DNA of 64,000 nt, from NCBI RefSeq assembly GCF_009936375.1, contig NZ_AP022332.1:2760501-2824500 (forward strand). The letters run 5' to 3'. A program made the translations under genes and the position numbers. Shown here piece by piece: positions 44,539-52,870 of this stretch. Each line of letters starts with the position of its first letter. The stretch's first letter is position 1. This DNA is from Methylosinus sp. C49. GTDB taxonomy: Bacteria; Pseudomonadota; Alphaproteobacteria; Rhizobiales; Beijerinckiaceae. Under the pieces are notes generated by a model. That model saw nothing but the letters and a program-made list of their open reading frames with translations. It did no database searches and was not told where the DNA came from.

Positions 44539-46338
44539 ATGTCCGCCGCCGCCCCCGCCGGCCTCCAGAGCCGCGCCGAACTCTTCCGGCGACGCCTGCT
44601 GGTCGCCGCGACCGACGCCGCAATCTATCTCGCTCTGCTGATCTGGCTCGCCGATATTCTGGGGCAAGACGGCTGGAGCGCCATCGACGCCGCGATTCTC
44701 CTTAGCTTCGCCATCGCCGCGCCCTGGAGCGTGCTCGGCGTCAGCAACGCCGCTCTCGGCTTCTGGCTCTTGCATTTCCATCCGCGTCCGCTCGACAGCG
44801 TCGCGCCCTTCGCCCGCGCCGGCGACACGCGCCGCCGCATCCGCGCGCGCACGGCCGTCACGCTGACGATCCGTAATGAGGACGCCGCCCGCGCGCTCGC
44901 CCGGCTCGCCGCCATGAAGGCCGATCTCGACGCCACCGGCGAAGGCGCTCTCTTCGATTGGTTCGTGCTGAGCGACACCACCGATCCGCGCATCGCCGCG
45001 CAGGAAGAGACCGAATTCGCCCGCTGGCGCGCGGCCGAAGGCGCCGAGGCGGCACGGCTGCATTACCGCCGACGCTCCGACAATATCGGATACAAGGCCG
45101 GCAATATTCGCGACTTCTGCGAGCGCTTCGGCCGCGCCTATGCATTCATGATTCCGCTCGACGCCGACAGCCTGATGGACGGCGAGACGATACTGCGCCT
45201 GGTGCGCATCGGCGAAGCCTATCCGCGCATCGGCATTATTCAGAGCCTCGTCGTCGGCGCGCCGTCGCGCTCGGCCTTCGCGCGTGTCTTTCAATTCGGC
45301 ATGCGCGCGGGAATGCGCAGCTACACGATAGGCGCCGCCTGGTGGGGCGCCGATTGCGGCCCCTTCTGGGGGCACAATGCGCTGGTGCGCGTCGCGCCTT
45401 TCATGCAGCATTGCGAGCTGCCGCGTCTTTCCGGCGAGAGACATATTCTCTCGCATGATCAAATCGAGGCGGCGCTGATGCGGCGCGCGGGCTATGGGGT
45501 GCGCGTGCTGCCGGTGGAGAGCGGAAGCTATGAGGAAAATCCGCCGACGCTGCTGGAATTCATGCGCCGCGATCTGCGCTGGTGCCGCGGCAACATGCAA
45601 TATTGGGAGCTGCTCTCTCTGCCGGGACTGCTGCCGATGAGCCGCTTTCAGCTGGTATGGGCCATCAGCATGTTCATCGGCGCGCCGGCCTGGACGGCGA
45701 TCATCCTGCTCGGCGCGCTGCTGCCGCTGGTCGAGGATGTGTCGCGCTTTCCGTCCGGCTCGGCGGCGGCGCTCTATCTGCTGTTTCTCGGCTTTTATCT
45801 CGCGCCCAAGCTCGCCGGCTATGCGGACATAGCGCTGACTCCGGGCGGCGTGCGCCGCTATGGCGGCGCCTTTCGCCTGCTGCTCGGCGCGGCGCTCGAG
45901 ACCGTCTTCTCCTTCATCATCGGCGCCGTCACGACATTCGGCGTCACTCTGCTGCTCGCGCGCCTTCCCTTCGAGCGCGAGGCGGGCTGGAGCGGACAGG
46001 CGCGCGACGCGCATGGCCTCGGCGCGTGGGAGACGGCGCGCGCGCTCTGGCCGGCATTCGCTTTCGGCGCTCTGATCCTCGCGATCGCCGGACTTTCCGC
46101 GCCTTCTCTGGCCTTGTGGTCGGCGCCGCTGACCTTCGGCTATGTCGCCGCATTTCCCTTCGCGCTCGCCAGCGCTTGGCCGCGGCTCGGACATTGGTTC
46201 ACGCAAGCAGGGCTCTGCGGCGTCCCCGAGGAATTCGCGCCGCCGCCGATCTTCGCCCGGCTGCGCGCGCCGCAGCGGCGGGAGACGGAGCCCGAGCCTC
46301 GGCCGATCGCTTCATCGGACGAGCGCATTTCCGCGTGA
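44539..46338 (+). CDS. opgH: Periplasmic glucan glucosyltransferase OpgH/MdoH
   Basis: 599 residues. Membrane helices at residues about 25-75 and several after residue 370 flank a GT2 domain with VLSDTTDPRI, the DADS metal motif and the RDLRWCRGN acceptor motif. OpgH polymerises UDP-glucose into osmoregulated periplasmic glucan. It is shorter than the 847-residue E. coli protein, lacking much of the N- and C-terminal regions, as alphaproteobacterial members do. No opgG is next to it. Confidence 0.9.
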   Translation: MSAAAPAGLQSRAELFRRRLLVAATDAAIYLALLIWLADILGQDGWSAIDAAILLSFAIAAPWSVLGVSNAALGFWLLHFHPRPLDSVAPFARAGDTRRRIRARTAVTLTIRNEDAARALARLAAMKADLDATGEGALFDWFVLSDTTDPRIAAQEETEFARWRAAEGAEAARLHYRRRSDNIGYKAGNIRDFCERFGRAYAFMIPLDADSLMDGETILRLVRIGEAYPRIGIIQSLVVGAPSRSAFARVFQFGMRAGMRSYTIGAAWWGADCGPFWGHNALVRVAPFMQHCELPRLSGERHILSHDQIEAALMRRAGYGVRVLPVESGSYEENPPTLLEFMRRDLRWCRGNMQYWELLSLPGLLPMSRFQLVWAISMFIGAPAWTAIILLGALLPLVEDVSRFPSGSAAALYLLFLGFYLAPKLAGYADIALTPGGVRRYGGAFRLLLGAALETVFSFIIGAVTTFGVTLLLARLPFEREAGWSGQARDAHGLGAWETARALWPAFAFGALILAIAGLSAPSLALWSAPLTFGYVAAFPFALASAWPRLGHWFTQAGLCGVPEEFAPPPIFARLRAPQRRETEPEPRPIASSDERISA

Positions 46339-46346
46339 GGGATCAG

Positions 46347-46670
46347 ATGGGATCGGACGCTCGCATGAGAGAGGAAACGCGCCGGGAAGAGCTGCGCGCC
46401 TCGCTGCGCGTGCTGCGATCGGAGAGCGCGGACGCCGCCGCGCCGCGCATAATGGGCCCCCGCCGGCTCGTCGTCGTGACCCCGCGGTCGGCGGCCGACG
46501 AGCCGCTTCCGCCGGCGCAGCGGATTCTCGCATCGGCTGCGCTGGCCGGTCTTCTGCTGATCGCGGTCGCGGCGCTCTCGGACGCGGCCGCCCACGCCAT
46601 GGGCGCGATGGAGCCGCGCGCCATCGCGTCACTGGAGACGGGCCGATCTCACTTCGGCTTCGGCCAATAG
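46347..46670 (+). CDS. Small single-helix membrane protein downstream of opgH
   Basis: 107 residues from ATG 46347, nine bases after the opgH stop with GAGGGATC as a fair ribosome site. Residues about 1-65 are charged and proline-rich; one hydrophobic helix follows (ILASAALAGLLLIAVAALSD). The tail overlaps the convergent cupin gene by 22 bases. I do not recognise a family. Co-transcription with opgH suggests a helper, but the frame has not been checked for conservation. Confidence 0.5.
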   Translation: MGSDARMREETRREELRASLRVLRSESADAAAPRIMGPRRLVVVTPRSAADEPLPPAQRILASAALAGLLLIAVAALSDAAAHAMGAMEPRAIASLETGRSHFGFGQ

Positions 46671-47134
46671 CCCGGCGCGCCCGGCGCTTCCGCTTGCGTC
46701 GTTTCCACCGGCCCTTCGCCGGTGATCTGTATGACGACCTCCTCCTCGCCCGCGCCGTCCCAATGCACGCCGCCGGCCGGATGCAGCACATAGGAGCCCG
46801 CCTTCACCGGCCGCGCCTTTTTGAAATCCAGCTGCTCGCCGACGCCGTTCCACCATGTGCCCGAGACCACCACCGCATGGCGATCCTGCGAATGGAAATG
46901 CGGGTTGGAATGGTGTCCGGGCGGGAAGCGCACGCGCACCACATAGACGCCGGGCTTCGACGGATCGCCGAACAGCACCGCCTGGGCGGGGCCGACGCCG
47001 AGCGGGCTCTTGAATTGAACCTCATCGGCGGTCTTGTAGACAAAACTCTTTTCCGGCTCCGCGCCGATGGGCGGGGTCTGGCCGAGAACCGCCGTCGCTG
47101 CGGCGCCCGCGAGGAGAAATCTGAGCTTGGTCAT
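46649..47134 (-). CDS. Exported cupin-domain protein
   Basis: 161 residues. Signal peptide MTKLRFLLAGAAATAVLGQ, then a cupin with a canonical metal site, FPPGHHSNPHFHSQDRHAVV (His-X-His and Glu/Asp nearby) and HPAGGVHWDGAGEEEVV. Probably a periplasmic metal-binding cupin; it could be a dioxygenase or a stress protein. Single gene, convergent with the opgH pair. Confidence 0.85.
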   Translation of the reverse strand: MTKLRFLLAGAAATAVLGQTPPIGAEPEKSFVYKTADEVQFKSPLGVGPAQAVLFGDPSKPGVYVVRVRFPPGHHSNPHFHSQDRHAVVVSGTWWNGVGEQLDFKKARPVKAGSYVLHPAGGVHWDGAGEEEVVIQITGEGPVETTQAEAPGAPGYWPKPK

Positions 47135-47473
47135 GGTTTGCTCTATGGACGCCGTCGGAAAATATCGCAGTTCGGCCGCGTCTCGCCGACCATGAGCGCA
47201 GCATAATCTCTAAAGCCTATAAGATAAATATTCAAATAGCAGCCGTCTCTCGCCCGTGCGGCGCCGCAGCGCGCTCGTCGAGCTGCGGCGTGGAGCCGCA
47301 GCGTTTCGCGCCTTTGCAGCTCTGCGGCGATTTCCTGGCGCTATTGCGAAACCCTGTCGCAAACTCTAGTGTCGAGCCCGGTTCGAACCCGGCGCCCTAT
47401 GATTGCGGAACGCGGGAATGACAACGCCCGCAGCCTTCGCCCTGCCGGGCGGCGAAGAGGAAACCCGAGGGAA
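47135..47473. other. Intergenic region of 339 bases before the CoA-transferase gene
   Basis: An AT-rich patch near 47205-47240 probably holds a promoter. A perfect 8-bp hairpin (47282-47289 with 47295-47302) followed by GTTTC lies mid-region, and a T-arm-like hairpin lies at 47374-47397. No gene was found. Confidence 0.4.
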
Positions 47474-49423
47474 ATGAACAACAAGAACAACAAGGTCATT
47501 ACAGCCGACGAAGCGATTGCGCTCATCAGCGAAAATGACGTTCTGACCACCACCGGCTTCGTCCAGAGCTGCATTCCCGAGGCGTTGCACGCCGCGCTGG
47601 AGAAGCGCTTCGTCGAGACCGGCGGCCCCAAGGGCCTCACGCTCATCATGACCGCCGGCGCCGGCGACAGCAAAGGGCTCGGCACCGGCCGCCTGCATCA
47701 TGAAGGCCTGCTGCGCCGGGTCATCGCCGGCAATTTCGGCCGCATGCCCAAGGTCGCCCAGGCCGCCGCGGAAAACAAGATTCTCGGCTATAATCTTCCG
47801 CAGGGCGTCATCTCGCAGCTCTATCGCGCCTGCGCCGCCGGCCAGCCCGGCCTCTTCTCCAAGGTCGGCCTCTATACTTATGTCGATCCGCGCTTCGGCG
47901 GCGGCCGCGTCAATGAAGTGACGACGGAAGAGATCGTCAAGCATGTCGTCATCGACGAGGAGGAATGGCTCTTCTACACGGCGACCAAGATCGACGTGGC
48001 CTTCATCCGCGGCACCAGCGCCGACCCTTCCGGCAATATCAGCATGGAGAAGGAGGCGCTGACGCTGGACGTGCTCGCCCAGGCGATGGCCGCGCATAAT
48101 AATGGCGGCATCGTCATCGCGCAGGTCGAGCGCATCGTCGAGGCCGGCTCGATTCGTCCCAAGGACGTCAAGGTTCCGGGCATTCTGGTCGATTGCGTCG
48201 TCGTCGCCGACCAGCCCGAGCTGCACCGGATGAACTACGGCGTGATGTATAATCCGGCGCTGGCCGGCGAGATTCGCGTGCCGGTCGAGAGCATGGCGAA
48301 AATGCCGCTCGACGCGCGCAAGATCATCGCACGCCGCGCCGCCTTCGAGCTGCCGCCCAATGGCGTCGTCAATCTCGGCGTCGGCGCGCCGGAGGGCATA
48401 GCCGCCGTCGCCAATGAAGAGAAGCTCACCCCCTTCATCACGCTGACGACGGAAGCCGGCGCCATTGGCGGCGTGCTCGCCTCCGGCTCCTCTTTCGGCT
48501 CGGCCACCAACGCCGATTCGATCATCGATCAGAACACGCAATTCGACTTCTATGACGGCGGCGGTCTCGACATGACCTGCCTCGGCATGGCCGAATGCGA
48601 CGAGCAGGGCAATGTGAACACCAGCCGCTTCGGCGGACGCCTCAACGGCTGCGGCGGCTTCATCAACATCAGCCAGAACGCACGCAGCGTCGTCTTCGCC
48701 GGCACATTCACCGCCGGCGGGCTCGACATTGCGATTCAGGACGGCGAGGTGAAAATCCTCAAGGAAGGCCGCGCCCGCAAATTCCTGAAATTCGTCGAGC
48801 AGGTGACGTTCAGCGGCAAATATGCGCAAAAGCGCGAGCAGCCGGTGATCTATGTCACCGAGCGCTGCGTCTTCCAGCTGACGAAGGAGGGTCTCGAGCT
48901 GATCGAGATCGCGCCGGGCATAGACATAGAGCGGGATATCCTCCCCCATATGGACTTCAAGCCCATCGTCAAGCATCCGATATTGATGGACAAGCGCATC
49001 TTCATCGATGAGCCGATGGGGCTGATCTCCGATCTGCTCAATCTCGATCTGCAAGATCGCGTGAGCTATGACGCCGATCGCAATATTCAGTTCCTCAATC
49101 TCGAGGGCTGGAGCGCGCGCTCCAAGCGCGACATCGACGACCTGCGCAAGATGCTGATCGACGCCTGCCAGAAGATCGGCAAGCGCGTCAATCAGGTCGT
49201 CAATCTCGACAACTTCCGCATCAGCGAGCATCTCTACGATTACTATGCAGAGATGATCCAATATATGCTCGAGAATTATTATGTGACGACGACGCGCTAC
49301 ACGACCAGCGCCTTCCTGCGCTTGAAGCTCAAGGAGGCGCTGAGCAAGCGCGGCATCGCTCCGCATGTCTTCGAGCGCAAGGAGGACGCGCACAGCTTCC
49401 TCGAGGTGATCGGCGAAGGCTGA
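47474..49423 (+). CDS. Acyl-CoA:acetate/3-ketoacid CoA-transferase family protein (long form)
   Basis: 649 residues from ATG 47474. Two CoA_trans domains are fused as in YdiF and propionate CoA-transferase; Glu327 in TTEAGAIGGV is the likely nucleophile forming the glutamyl-CoA thioester. About 120 extra C-terminal residues beyond the usual length (from MDFKPIVKHP onward) are helical and charged and are absent from YdiF. It could exchange CoA between short acids such as acetate, propionate or acetoacetate. Encoded alone. Confidence 0.82.
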   Translation: MNNKNNKVITADEAIALISENDVLTTTGFVQSCIPEALHAALEKRFVETGGPKGLTLIMTAGAGDSKGLGTGRLHHEGLLRRVIAGNFGRMPKVAQAAAENKILGYNLPQGVISQLYRACAAGQPGLFSKVGLYTYVDPRFGGGRVNEVTTEEIVKHVVIDEEEWLFYTATKIDVAFIRGTSADPSGNISMEKEALTLDVLAQAMAAHNNGGIVIAQVERIVEAGSIRPKDVKVPGILVDCVVVADQPELHRMNYGVMYNPALAGEIRVPVESMAKMPLDARKIIARRAAFELPPNGVVNLGVGAPEGIAAVANEEKLTPFITLTTEAGAIGGVLASGSSFGSATNADSIIDQNTQFDFYDGGGLDMTCLGMAECDEQGNVNTSRFGGRLNGCGGFINISQNARSVVFAGTFTAGGLDIAIQDGEVKILKEGRARKFLKFVEQVTFSGKYAQKREQPVIYVTERCVFQLTKEGLELIEIAPGIDIERDILPHMDFKPIVKHPILMDKRIFIDEPMGLISDLLNLDLQDRVSYDADRNIQFLNLEGWSARSKRDIDDLRKMLIDACQKIGKRVNQVVNLDNFRISEHLYDYYAEMIQYMLENYYVTTTRYTTSAFLRLKLKEALSKRGIAPHVFERKEDAHSFLEVIGEG

Positions 49424-49432
49424 GGATCTGTC

Positions 49433-49490
49433 TACCCTCCCCTTCAAGGGGAGGGTCGGCCGGCGATAGCCGGACGGGGTGGGGTGAGAC
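49433..49490. repeat. REP-like palindromic element
   Basis: A 9-bp hairpin (49434-49442 with 49448-49456; ACCCTCCCC/GGGGAGGGT) is followed by a CCGGC/GCCGG palindrome and GGGGTGGGGTGA. This layout resembles a widely scattered extragenic repeat of Rhizobiales and related genomes. It lies just after the CoA-transferase stop and may take part in 3'-end processing. Confidence 0.65.
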
Positions 49491-49510
49491 GCGAGGAACT
49501 CTTCCCACCC

Positions 49511-49530
49511 GAGCGCCGAGGGCGCTCTTT
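49511..49530 (+). terminator. Weak terminator-like hairpin
   Basis: GAGCGCC (49511-49517) pairs with GGCGCTC (49521-49527), followed by TTT. The T-run is short, so it may end the CoA-transferase transcript only partly. Confidence 0.35.
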
Positions 49531-49652
49531 GAACGTGTTTCCACCTAATCTCGTTCGGCGCGCCCCGCCCCGTTCACCCTGTCGGCGGCTCGAGCCGAGC
49601 CCCGGCGACGAACGCTCTCGATTCCGGCGCGCATTGCGCTACAATCTGCGAA

Positions 49653-50360
49653 ATGTCGCGCCCTTCCTCCGCAGATTACGCCATAACGCCGCAGATTTTG
49701 CTGCGGGCCTATTCGATCGGGCTTTTCCCTATGGCGGAAAGCGCCGAAGAGGAGCAGCTCTTCTGGGTCGACCCCCAGGAGCGCGCCATTTTCCCGCTGG
49801 ATGCGTTCAAGGTCTCGCATTCGCTCGCCAAGACGATCCGCTCGGATCGCTTCGAGGTGCGGGTCGACACGGATTTCGACGCCGTGATCGCGGCTTGCGC
49901 CGCCTCCGCGCCCAAGCGCGAGAACACTTGGATCAATTCCGAGATCAAGCGGCTCTATCGCAAGCTGTTCGACATGGGCTTCGCGCATACGGTCGAATGC
50001 TGGCGGGAGGGACGGCTTGTCGGCGGCCTCTATGGCGTCTCCATGCGCGCCGCCTTTTTCGGCGAGAGCATGTTTCATCTCGAGACCGACGCCTCGAAAG
50101 TGGCGCTGGCGCATCTCGTCGCGCGGCTCGTCAAGGGCGGCTTCCGCCTCCTCGACACGCAATTCATGACCACGCATCTCGCCTCGCTCGGCGCGATCGA
50201 GGTCAGCCGCGACGCCTATCATGCTCTGCTGGAACAGGCTTTGTCGGTTCCTGCCCGTTTCGCCGCCTGGCCGGACGACGCGCCCGTTCCCGGCCGCGAG
50301 ATCGTCGCGATTCTGCGGCCAGAGCCGCAGCTCAGAATGGAAAAGGCGAAGGCGCCGTAG
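49653..50360 (+). CDS. aat: Leucyl/phenylalanyl-tRNA-protein transferase
   Basis: 235 residues. Begins with ITPQILLRAYSIGLFPMAES and carries the conserved RENTWINSEIKRLY and GVSMRAAFFGESMFH signatures. It adds Leu or Phe to proteins with N-terminal Arg or Lys, marking them for ClpAP. The C-terminus overlaps the convergent DUF2155 gene by 29 bases. Confidence 0.95.
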   Translation: MSRPSSADYAITPQILLRAYSIGLFPMAESAEEEQLFWVDPQERAIFPLDAFKVSHSLAKTIRSDRFEVRVDTDFDAVIAACAASAPKRENTWINSEIKRLYRKLFDMGFAHTVECWREGRLVGGLYGVSMRAAFFGESMFHLETDASKVALAHLVARLVKGGFRLLDTQFMTTHLASLGAIEVSRDAYHALLEQALSVPARFAAWPDDAPVPGREIVAILRPEPQLRMEKAKAP

Positions 50361-51006
50361 CGGGGGCCGGAGCCGGCGGCTGCTTCTTTTTCTTTTTCTT
50401 GGGCTTTTCGGCCGGGGCCGCAGCGGCGGGCTCGGCGCTCTCCGGGGCCTTGGCGGCCTCCGGCGGAACCGAATCGCGCGGGCCGATCGGCGCGGCCTCC
50501 ACCGGGACGGGCGCGACCGGCTCGACCTTGCGGGAGCGGGAGCGCTTCTTCTCCGGCGCGGGGGCGGCGGGCGTGGCCGCAGCCGCAGGATCGGCCGCCG
50601 GCGCCTGGACGATCTCCTTGCCGCCGCGGCAATCGACCAGCCAAACATCATAGACCGGGTGCTCGACGCCATGCAGGCCCGGGCTCGCAGCGAACATCCA
50701 ACCGGAGAAAATCCGCTTGGCGTCGTTCTTCCCCGTGTCCTGCTCATCGACCTCGACGAAGCTCGTGGTCTGCGGCGCCTCGGTCTGCGGGCGCGTGTTG
50801 CAGACGCGCGGTGTCACCTGAAGCGAGCCGAATTGCACGGTCTCGTCTATAGCGACATCGAAATTGATGATCCGGCCGGTCGTCTTGTCGAGCCCGGCGA
50901 AAATGGCGGTGGGATTGCGGATGGGATCGGCGGCCGCCGCGCCGAGGCCGACGAGCAAGGCGGCCCCGGAAAGAGCGATACGCAGGCGGAAGCAGCGGGA
51001 GATCAT
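50332..51006 (-). CDS. DUF2155-domain exported protein
   Basis: 224 residues. Signal peptide, then the DUF2155 core: NPTAIFAGLDKTTGRI, FGSLQVTPRVCNTRP and RIFSGWMFAASPGLHGVEHPVYDVWLVDC, spread over residues 30-130. The remaining 95 residues are a Pro/Ala-rich tail with lysine runs. Function unknown; it is typically next to the NDUFA12 gene in alphaproteobacteria, as here. Confidence 0.88.
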   Translation of the reverse strand: MISRCFRLRIALSGAALLVGLGAAAADPIRNPTAIFAGLDKTTGRIINFDVAIDETVQFGSLQVTPRVCNTRPQTEAPQTTSFVEVDEQDTGKNDAKRIFSGWMFAASPGLHGVEHPVYDVWLVDCRGGKEIVQAPAADPAAAATPAAPAPEKKRSRSRKVEPVAPVPVEAAPIGPRDSVPPEAAKAPESAEPAAAAPAEKPKKKKKKQPPAPAPATAPSPFPF

Positions 51007-51123
51007 ATCGGCTCTCGTTTCCGATCTCTGGCTCGGGCCGGCCGCCCGCGCCTCATGCGCCGTCGTTGAATAGGAAGAGCGTGGCGGATCGATGGTCGCG
51101 GACCGCGCCGCGACCGCCTCGCC

Positions 51124-51531
51124 TCAAGCCTCGGGAGACCAAGCCTGATAGTCGCCGCCGGCGGGAGCGCGGCGCCCCTCGGCCAGGATCGAGCCCGGCG
51201 GATGATAGGCGGCCGAGGTGCCGGTCAGATTGGGGCGATAGGTCAGCTCCCATTCTTTCGGCTCGTATTTCTCCTGGGTCGGCGGCGTGTCGACCGTGTG
51301 GTGCAGCCAGCCATACCAGCCGGGCGGCGTCGCCGAACCCTCGGCATAGCCCTTATAGATGACCCAGCGGCGCTCGAAGCCGAGCGCCTTGTCCTTCTTG
51401 CCGCCGCGGCGGCGGTAATAGACGTTGCCGAACTCATCCGTCCCAACGCGCTCGCCATAGAGCAGCGTCCACAGGCCCGTGCTGAGCGTCGCCCGGTTCC
51501 ACCAAGTGAAGAAGCGAATGATGTAGGACAT
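51124..51531 (-). CDS. NDUFA12-family NADH dehydrogenase accessory subunit
   Basis: 135 residues. Contains RVGTDEFGNVYYR and RRWVIYKGYAEGSATPPGWYGWLH is represented by VPPxW-like PPGWYGWLHH. An accessory subunit of complex I found in alphaproteobacteria and mitochondria. ATG 51531 begins MSYIIRFFTWW; ATG 51546 would add five residues. 117 bases upstream of DUF2155. Confidence 0.92.
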   Translation of the reverse strand: MSYIIRFFTWWNRATLSTGLWTLLYGERVGTDEFGNVYYRRRGGKKDKALGFERRWVIYKGYAEGSATPPGWYGWLHHTVDTPPTQEKYEPKEWELTYRPNLTGTSAAYHPPGSILAEGRRAPAGGDYQAWSPEA

Positions 51532-51657
51532 GTCGGAAGCGTCCAAGAGTGTTTGCGTGGCCCCTTATTGCGTCAAGACAGCGCAATGTCCAGTCGGGCG
51601 CGCCACTTCCATTACGTGGGCTTTGCTTTTGGCGCGAAGTCGTGGAAAAGGAGGAGT

Positions 51658-51675
51658 GTGACAAAAAGACGACAG
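51658..51675 (-). promoter_or_regulatory. Possible Pho box upstream of pstS (reversed)
   Basis: On the minus strand CTGTCGT and TTGTCAC are separated by four bases (CTTT), close to the PhoB consensus. It lies about 100 bases before pstS but points away from it. PhoB sites normally point with the gene, so this is weaker than the site at 4135. Confidence 0.35.
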
Positions 51676-51701
51676 CCGCCGCGCCGCCAAGGCGCGCCGC
51701 A

Positions 51702-51731
51702 GAGAGCTGAAACCATTGGTTTCCAGCTCTC
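51702..51731 (+). other. Hairpin in the pstS leader
   Basis: GAGAGCTG (51702-51709) pairs with CAGCTCTC (51724-51731), extended by AAACC/GGTTT with one bulged base. It has no T-run, so an attenuator is unlikely; it may shape the leader between the possible Pho box and the start codon. Confidence 0.4.
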
Positions 51732-51772
51732 GCGAACAAGAGCCTCGCGTCGAAATTCCAAGGGACGGCCGC

Positions 51773-52819
51773 ATGATTTTCAAAGCCTCGAGGCTCATTC
51801 TTCACGCCGCTCTGGCGGCAATCCTTTCCGTCGGGAGCGCGCGCGCCCTCGATATTTCCGGCGCCGGCGCGACTTTTCCCCTGCCCATCTACGCCAAATG
51901 GGCGCAGAGCTATTCGAAAGAGACCGGCAATCGCGTCAATTATCAATCGATCGGCTCGGGCGGCGGCATCCGCCAGATCAAGGCGCGGACCGTCACTTTC
52001 GGCGCCTCGGACCAGCCGCTGAGCGCCAAGGAGCTCGACGCCGCCGGGCTCATCCAATGGCCGCAAGTGGTGGGCGGCGTCACCCCCGTCGTCAATCTGG
52101 ACGGGGTCGGCTCCAATGAGCTGGTCCTCGACGGGACGACGCTCGCGCGCATTTTTCTCGGCGAGATCAAGGTCTGGAACGATCCGGCGATCCGCGCGCT
52201 GAACCCGAAGATCGCTTTGCCGGCGACGTCGATCGTCGTCGTGCACCGCTCGGACGGATCGGGCACGACTTTCTGCTTCACCGATTATCTCTCCCGCGTC
52301 TCCGCCGATTGGAAGGCGAAAGTGGGCCAGAACGTGGCGGTGGAATGGCCGCTCGGCCTCGGCGCCAAGGGCAATGAGGGCGTCGCCAATAATGTCGCCA
52401 CGACAAAGGGCGCGATCGGCTATGTGGAATATGCCTACGCCAAGCAGAACAAGCTCGCCGCCGTCAGCCTGGTGAATCACGACGGCAAGATCGTCGCGCC
52501 GGGCAAGGAGAGCTTCGAGGCCGCCGCAGCCAACGCCGATTGGGCCGGCGCGCCGGGCTTTTTCCATCTGCTCACCGAGCAGCCGGGCGCCGCCTCCTGG
52601 CCGATCGCGGCGGCGACCTTCATTCTGCTGCCCAAGCAGCCACAGGATGCGGCGGCGGCGCTGGAGGCGCTGAAATTCTTCGACTGGGCCTTCTCCAAGG
52701 GCGCGGCGGCGGCCGAGGAGCTGGATTTCGAGCCCATGCCCGCCTCCGTGGTCACGCTGATTCGTAAAAGCTGGGCGGCCAATGTGAAGGATGCGAATGG
52801 AAAACCGCTGCTGAACTGA
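51773..52819 (+). CDS. pstS: Phosphate ABC transporter substrate-binding protein PstS
   Basis: 348 residues. Signal peptide (cleavage near ARALD), then ISGAGATFPLPIYAKWA, QSIGSGGGIRQI and RSDGSGTTFCFTDYLS, all phosphate-binding loops of PstS. ATG 51773 follows AGGGACGG. pstC, pstA, pstB and phoU are not beside it, so either the remainder of the transporter is elsewhere or this is a supplementary copy. Confidence 0.93.
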   Translation: MIFKASRLILHAALAAILSVGSARALDISGAGATFPLPIYAKWAQSYSKETGNRVNYQSIGSGGGIRQIKARTVTFGASDQPLSAKELDAAGLIQWPQVVGGVTPVVNLDGVGSNELVLDGTTLARIFLGEIKVWNDPAIRALNPKIALPATSIVVVHRSDGSGTTFCFTDYLSRVSADWKAKVGQNVAVEWPLGLGAKGNEGVANNVATTKGAIGYVEYAYAKQNKLAAVSLVNHDGKIVAPGKESFEAAAANADWAGAPGFFHLLTEQPGAASWPIAAATFILLPKQPQDAAAALEALKFFDWAFSKGAAAAEELDFEPMPASVVTLIRKSWAANVKDANGKPLLN

Positions 52820-52836
52820 CCATAAAGATCGGCAGC

Positions 52837-52854
52837 GGCCGCGCGCGGCCTTTT
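52837..52854 (+). terminator. Probable intrinsic terminator of pstS
   Basis: GGCCG pairs with CGGCC around a CGCG loop (52837-52850), followed by TTTT, 18 bases past the pstS stop. The stem is short but fully GC. Confidence 0.5.
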
Positions 52855-52870
52855 CATATAGGAGCGGCCG

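Noticed and set aside
47374-47397. tRNA-like 3' end (GGTTCGAACCC)
   Set aside because: Only a T-arm-like hairpin is present; there is no D-arm, anticodon arm or acceptor stem at the right distance, so it is not a tRNA. A relic attachment site cannot be excluded but has no partner copy in the window.
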